DNA of 64,000 bases from Mesorhizobium sp. M2D.F.Ca.ET.226.01.1.1. GTDB taxonomy: Bacteria; Pseudomonadota; Alphaproteobacteria; Rhizobiales; Rhizobiaceae. Shown piece by piece: positions 61,229 through 64,000 of the stretch; within the stretch, counting starts at the first letter, position 1, and every line of letters begins with the position of its first letter. The stretch is taken from the NCBI RefSeq assembly GCF_004022705.2, contig NZ_RZOY02000003.1, positions 310,001-374,000 of the forward strand, written 5' to 3'. The position numbers were made by a program, and so were the translations under genes. The notes below the pieces were generated by a model. That model saw only the letters and a program-made list of their open reading frames with translations. It made no database searches and had not been told where the DNA came from.

Positions 61229-62857
61229 ATGGCTGACTACATCATTGTTGGCGCCGGTCCGGCCGGCTGCGTTCTCGCCAACCGGCTGAGCGAGGATCCG
61301 GGCAATTCCGTCCTGCTGCTCGAAGCCGGCGGCAAGGACTGGCATCCGCTGATCCACATGCCGGCGGGCTTCGCCAAGATGACCAAGGGCATCGCCTCCT
61401 GGGGCTGGTCGACCGTGCCGCAGAAACACATGAAGGACCGCGTCTTCTGGTACACGCAGGCCAAGGTCGTTGGCGGCGGCTCGTCGATCAATGCGCAGAT
61501 CTACACGCGCGGCAACGCCCGCGACTACGACGCGTGGGAAAAGGAAGAGGGCCTGGCCGGCTGGGGCTATCGCGACGTGCTGCCCTATTTCAAGCGCGCC
61601 GAGAACAACCAGCGCTTCGCCAACGATTTCCATGGCGACCAGGGTCCGCTGGGCGTCTCCAACCCGATCTCGCCGCTGCCGATCTGCGAGGCCTATTTCC
61701 GCGCCGGCCAGGAAATGGGCATCCCCTTCAACGCGGATTTCAATGGTGCGAACCAGGAGGGCGTCGGCTATTACCAGCTGACCCAAAAGAACGCACGACG
61801 CTCATCCGCGTCGGTCGCCTATCTGAAGCCGATACGCGACCGCAAGAACCTGACGGTCAGGACAGATGTGCTGGTCACCCGCGTCGTCGTCGAGAAAGGC
61901 CGCGCCATCGGCGTCGAGGTGGTCGACAAACCGGGCGGCGAAAAGACGATCCTGCGCGCTGAACGCGAAGTCATCGTCTCCTCCGGCGCCATCGGCTCGC
62001 CCAAGCTCTTGATGCAATCGGGTATTGGTCCGGCCGATCATCTGAAATCGCTCGGCGTCACGCCTGTCCATGACCTGCCCGGCGTCGGCTCCAACATGCA
62101 GGACCATCTCGATCTGTTCGTCATCGCCGAATGCACCGGCGACTATACCTACGACAACTACGCCAAGCTGCACCGCACCATGTGGGCCGGGCTGCAATAT
62201 CTGCTGTTCAAGAATGGACCCGTCGCCTCAAGCCTCTTCGAGACCGGCGGCTTCTGGTACGCCGACCCGACCGCCGCCTCGCCCGACATCCAGTTCCATC
62301 TCGGCCTCGGCTCCGGCATCGAGGCCGGCGTCGAGAAGCTGAAGAACCCGGGCGTTACGCTGAATTCGGCCTTCCTGCGTCCGCGTTCGCGTGGCACGGT
62401 GCGGCTGAAGAGCGCCGACCCGGCCGACCATCCGCTGATCGATCCGAACTATTGGTCCGACCCCTATGATCGCGACATGTCGATCAAGGGACTCAGGCTG
62501 GCGCGCGAGATCATGCGCCAGAAGGCGCTGCAACCTTATGTGCTGCGCGAAGTGCTGCCCGGCCCGAGCCTGCAAAGCGACGACGACCTCATCGACTATG
62601 CTTGCCGCACCTCCAAGACCGATCACCACCCTGTCGGCACCTGCCGCATGGGTCATGACGCGATGGCGGTGGTGACGCCCGATCTCAAGCTGCGCGGCAT
62701 CGAGGGTTTGCGCGTCTGCGACGCCTCGGTGATGCCGCGCGTGCCCTCCTCCAACACCAACGCGCCGACCATCATGGTCGGTGAAAAAGGGGCCGACCTC
62801 ATCCTCGGCCGCGAGCCACTGCCGCCGGCGGTGTTCAAGGGCAACCAGGCGGCATGA
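61229..62857 (+). CDS. GMC-family FAD oxidoreductase 2 (choline/alcohol dehydrogenase-like)
   Basis: 542 aa. FAD motif DYIIVGAGPAGCVLANRLSE, LLLEAGGKDWHPLIHMPAG, the GMC signature VVGGGSSINAQIYTRGNARDYD, VIVSSGAIGSPKLLMQSGIGP, and the catalytic His in DHHPVGTCRMG with Asn in SSNTNAPTIMVGEKGADLI. It resembles BetA/AlkJ-type alcohol dehydrogenases and would oxidise a primary alcohol to the aldehyde, which the operon's ALDH could finish. Followed after 10 bp by the Dabb gene. Confidence 0.94.
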   Translation: MADYIIVGAGPAGCVLANRLSEDPGNSVLLLEAGGKDWHPLIHMPAGFAKMTKGIASWGWSTVPQKHMKDRVFWYTQAKVVGGGSSINAQIYTRGNARDYDAWEKEEGLAGWGYRDVLPYFKRAENNQRFANDFHGDQGPLGVSNPISPLPICEAYFRAGQEMGIPFNADFNGANQEGVGYYQLTQKNARRSSASVAYLKPIRDRKNLTVRTDVLVTRVVVEKGRAIGVEVVDKPGGEKTILRAEREVIVSSGAIGSPKLLMQSGIGPADHLKSLGVTPVHDLPGVGSNMQDHLDLFVIAECTGDYTYDNYAKLHRTMWAGLQYLLFKNGPVASSLFETGGFWYADPTAASPDIQFHLGLGSGIEAGVEKLKNPGVTLNSAFLRPRSRGTVRLKSADPADHPLIDPNYWSDPYDRDMSIKGLRLAREIMRQKALQPYVLREVLPGPSLQSDDDLIDYACRTSKTDHHPVGTCRMGHDAMAVVTPDLKLRGIEGLRVCDASVMPRVPSSNTNAPTIMVGEKGADLILGREPLPPAVFKGNQAA

Positions 62858-62867
62858 GGCATCAAAG

Positions 62868-63185
62868 ATGATTCGGCATTGCGTCTTCGTCCGCTTTCGC
62901 GACGACGTTCCTGAAACCGAGCACGCGGCCATCCATGCCGATCTCGAAGCGCTGCGCGCCGTCATCGACGGCATGGGCAAGGTGGAGTTCAGCGCCAATG
63001 TCAGCCCGGAGCCGTTCGCGCGCGACTTCGGCCACGGCTTCACCATCGATTTCCGCGATGCCGCCGCCCACGACGCCTATCTCGTGCACGAGGCGCATCA
63101 GCGCGCCGGTGCCCGTCTGGTCGCTGCGCTCAAGGGCGGCACCGACGGGCTGATGGTCATCGATCTGGAGGTGACGCAAATGTGA
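62868..63185 (+). CDS. Dabb (stress-responsive A/B barrel) domain protein
   Basis: 105 aa from the ATG at 62868. A dimeric alpha/beta-barrel (ferredoxin-like) domain: IRHCVFVRFRDDVPETEHAAI, then FGHGFTIDFRDAAAHDAYLVHEAHQR. Members act as small accessory enzymes (for example olivetolic-acid-cyclase-like or polyketide/aldol chemistry) or have unknown roles. 10 bp after the GMC gene, so it is part of the operon. Exact function unknown. Confidence 0.88.
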   Translation: MIRHCVFVRFRDDVPETEHAAIHADLEALRAVIDGMGKVEFSANVSPEPFARDFGHGFTIDFRDAAAHDAYLVHEAHQRAGARLVAALKGGTDGLMVIDLEVTQM

Positions 63186-63246
63186 CCGCCCGCCGGCTTA
63201 AAACCGGCAGCTGCCCCGTTCTCTTTTGCCCGCAGCGGAACATATC

Positions 63247-63273
63247 GCTCCTTTTGGGGAATGCAAAAGGAGC
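63247..63273 (+). promoter_or_regulatory. Hairpin that encloses the Shine-Dalgarno of the MFS gene
   Basis: GCTCCTTTTG / CAAAAGGAGC is a perfect 10-bp stem with a 7-nt loop (GGGAATG). The right arm contains the SD AAAAGGAG, 7 bases before the TTG start at 63280. When folded the ribosome site is closed. Confidence 0.75.
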
Positions 63274-63279
63274 ACCGCC

Positions 63280-64000
63280 TTGAACCTCACCAGCGAGCAG
63301 AAGAAAACCGTAGTCGCATCCTTTCTGGGCTGGACGCTCGACGCCTTCGATTTCTTTCTTCTAACCTTCCTGCTCACCGATATTGCCGCTGAATTCCAGA
63401 CTGATGTCCCGGCGGTCTCCAAGGCACTGTTCTTGACCTTGGCCACGCGCTTCATCGGCGCGTTCTTCTTCGGCATGCTTGCCGACAAATACGGCCGCAA
63501 GCCGATCCTGATGCTGAACATCGTCAGCTATTCGGTGATCGGTGCCTTGGCTGCCTTCTCGCCCAATCTCGGTATCTTCCTGGCGCTGCGTGCGCTGTTC
63601 GGCATTGCCATGGGCGGCGAATGGGGCCTTGGCAGCTCGCTTGCCATGGAATCCATTCCCCCAAGCGCCCGCGGCACGGTCTCCGGCATCCTCCAATGCG
63701 GCTATCCGGCCGGCTATCTGCTCGCCGCCGTCGTCTACGGACTGCTCTACGGCCAGAAGATCGGCGACTTCACTGTCGGCTGGCGCGCAATGTTCTTGCT
63801 TAGCTTCGCACCGGCGCTGATCGTGCTTTTCATCCGCTCGCACGTGCCGGAATCGCCCGCTTTCGTCGAGGCCCGCCAGCACGTGAAGCCGGGACTGCTC
63901 GAAACGCTGCAGAAGCACTGGGGCATCGCGCTCTATGCCGTGGTGCTGATGATGTTCTTCAACTTCTTCAGCCATGGCACGCAGGACCTCTATCCGACCT
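63280..64000 (+). CDS. MFS transporter (3' end beyond window)
   Basis: 240 codons from a TTG start, open to the window end. The N-terminus NLTSEQKKTVVASFLGWTLDAFDFFLL and the loop motif MLADKYGRKPILM are typical of metabolite:H+ symporter-type MFS proteins (sialate/carboxylate/sugar-acid carriers); RALFGIAMGGEWGLGSSLAMESIP follows. At least six transmembrane helices are visible. The SD AAAAGGAG is 7 bases upstream but lies inside a 10-bp hairpin. An ATG at 63261 is in another frame. It may import or export an acid related to the operon's substrate. Confidence 0.9.
   Translation, partial: MNLTSEQKKTVVASFLGWTLDAFDFFLLTFLLTDIAAEFQTDVPAVSKALFLTLATRFIGAFFFGMLADKYGRKPILMLNIVSYSVIGALAAFSPNLGIFLALRALFGIAMGGEWGLGSSLAMESIPPSARGTVSGILQCGYPAGYLLAAVVYGLLYGQKIGDFTVGWRAMFLLSFAPALIVLFIRSHVPESPAFVEARQHVKPGLLETLQKHWGIALYAVVLMMFFNFFSHGTQDLYPT

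Overview
The window comes from a GC-rich alphaproteobacterium of the Hyphomicrobiales, most likely Mesorhizobium or a close relative. The evidence is an Omp10-type lipoprotein, a CpdR-type receiver protein, homospermidine synthase, a DUF882/M15-like envelope protein, paired GltB/GltD, and several copies of rhizobia-style intergenic palindromes. No insertion sequence, prophage or CRISPR array was seen. The genus is an inference; no 16S rRNA is present.

Positions 1-38700 are mostly core chromosome. They hold the end of an AraC regulator, tRNA-Gln, a DUF882 envelope protein, an NtrC-class regulator and oligoendopeptidase F. Next come a membrane-anchored helix-hairpin-helix protein, pabB with a class IV aminotransferase, a DUF3445 protein, homospermidine synthase, an Omp10 homologue and a 5'-nucleotidase with a LysM tail. 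Then follow ferrochelatase, an SPFH/NfeD pair, arabinose-5-phosphate isomerase, a beta-barrel protein, galU, a lytic transglycosylase and a DUF459 protein. The stretch ends with gltD/gltB, threonine aldolase, an MBL hydrolase, hsp20, an alpha/beta hydrolase, a frameshifted hydroxylaminobenzene-mutase-like gene, hisN, an N-formylglutamate amidohydrolase and cpdR. The hisN/amidohydrolase gap carries a strong candidate small RNA: promoter, CCUCC loops and an intrinsic terminator.

Positions 38900-47100 hold tRNA-Val, a DUF1330 gene beside an SDR relic, and a surface-polysaccharide cluster. The cluster has a glycosyltransferase-like/alginate-lyase fusion gene, two paralogous transferase-like genes with HLRSGD motifs and TPR-like tails, and fcl and gmd for GDP-L-fucose. 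A scar between the two paralogs matches two separate parts of the lyase gene. It shows that a lyase/transferase cassette was duplicated and one lyase copy then deleted.

Positions 47100-64000 look like one catabolic regulon. A DUF993 gene and a LacI-family gene diverge, and each has a GAACGTTC palindrome in front of it. LacI is followed by a tightly packed same-strand run: Gfo/Idh/MocA oxidoreductase, CoA-transferase, enoyl-CoA hydratase, aldehyde dehydrogenase, a four-gene sugar-type ABC importer, GMC oxidoreductase, SDR, a second GMC oxidoreductase, a Dabb protein, and an MFS transporter cut by the window end. The MFS gene starts with TTG, and its Shine-Dalgarno sequence lies inside a perfect 10-bp hairpin. 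The substrate is not evident; the enzymes suggest import, stepwise oxidation to an acid and CoA-dependent degradation.
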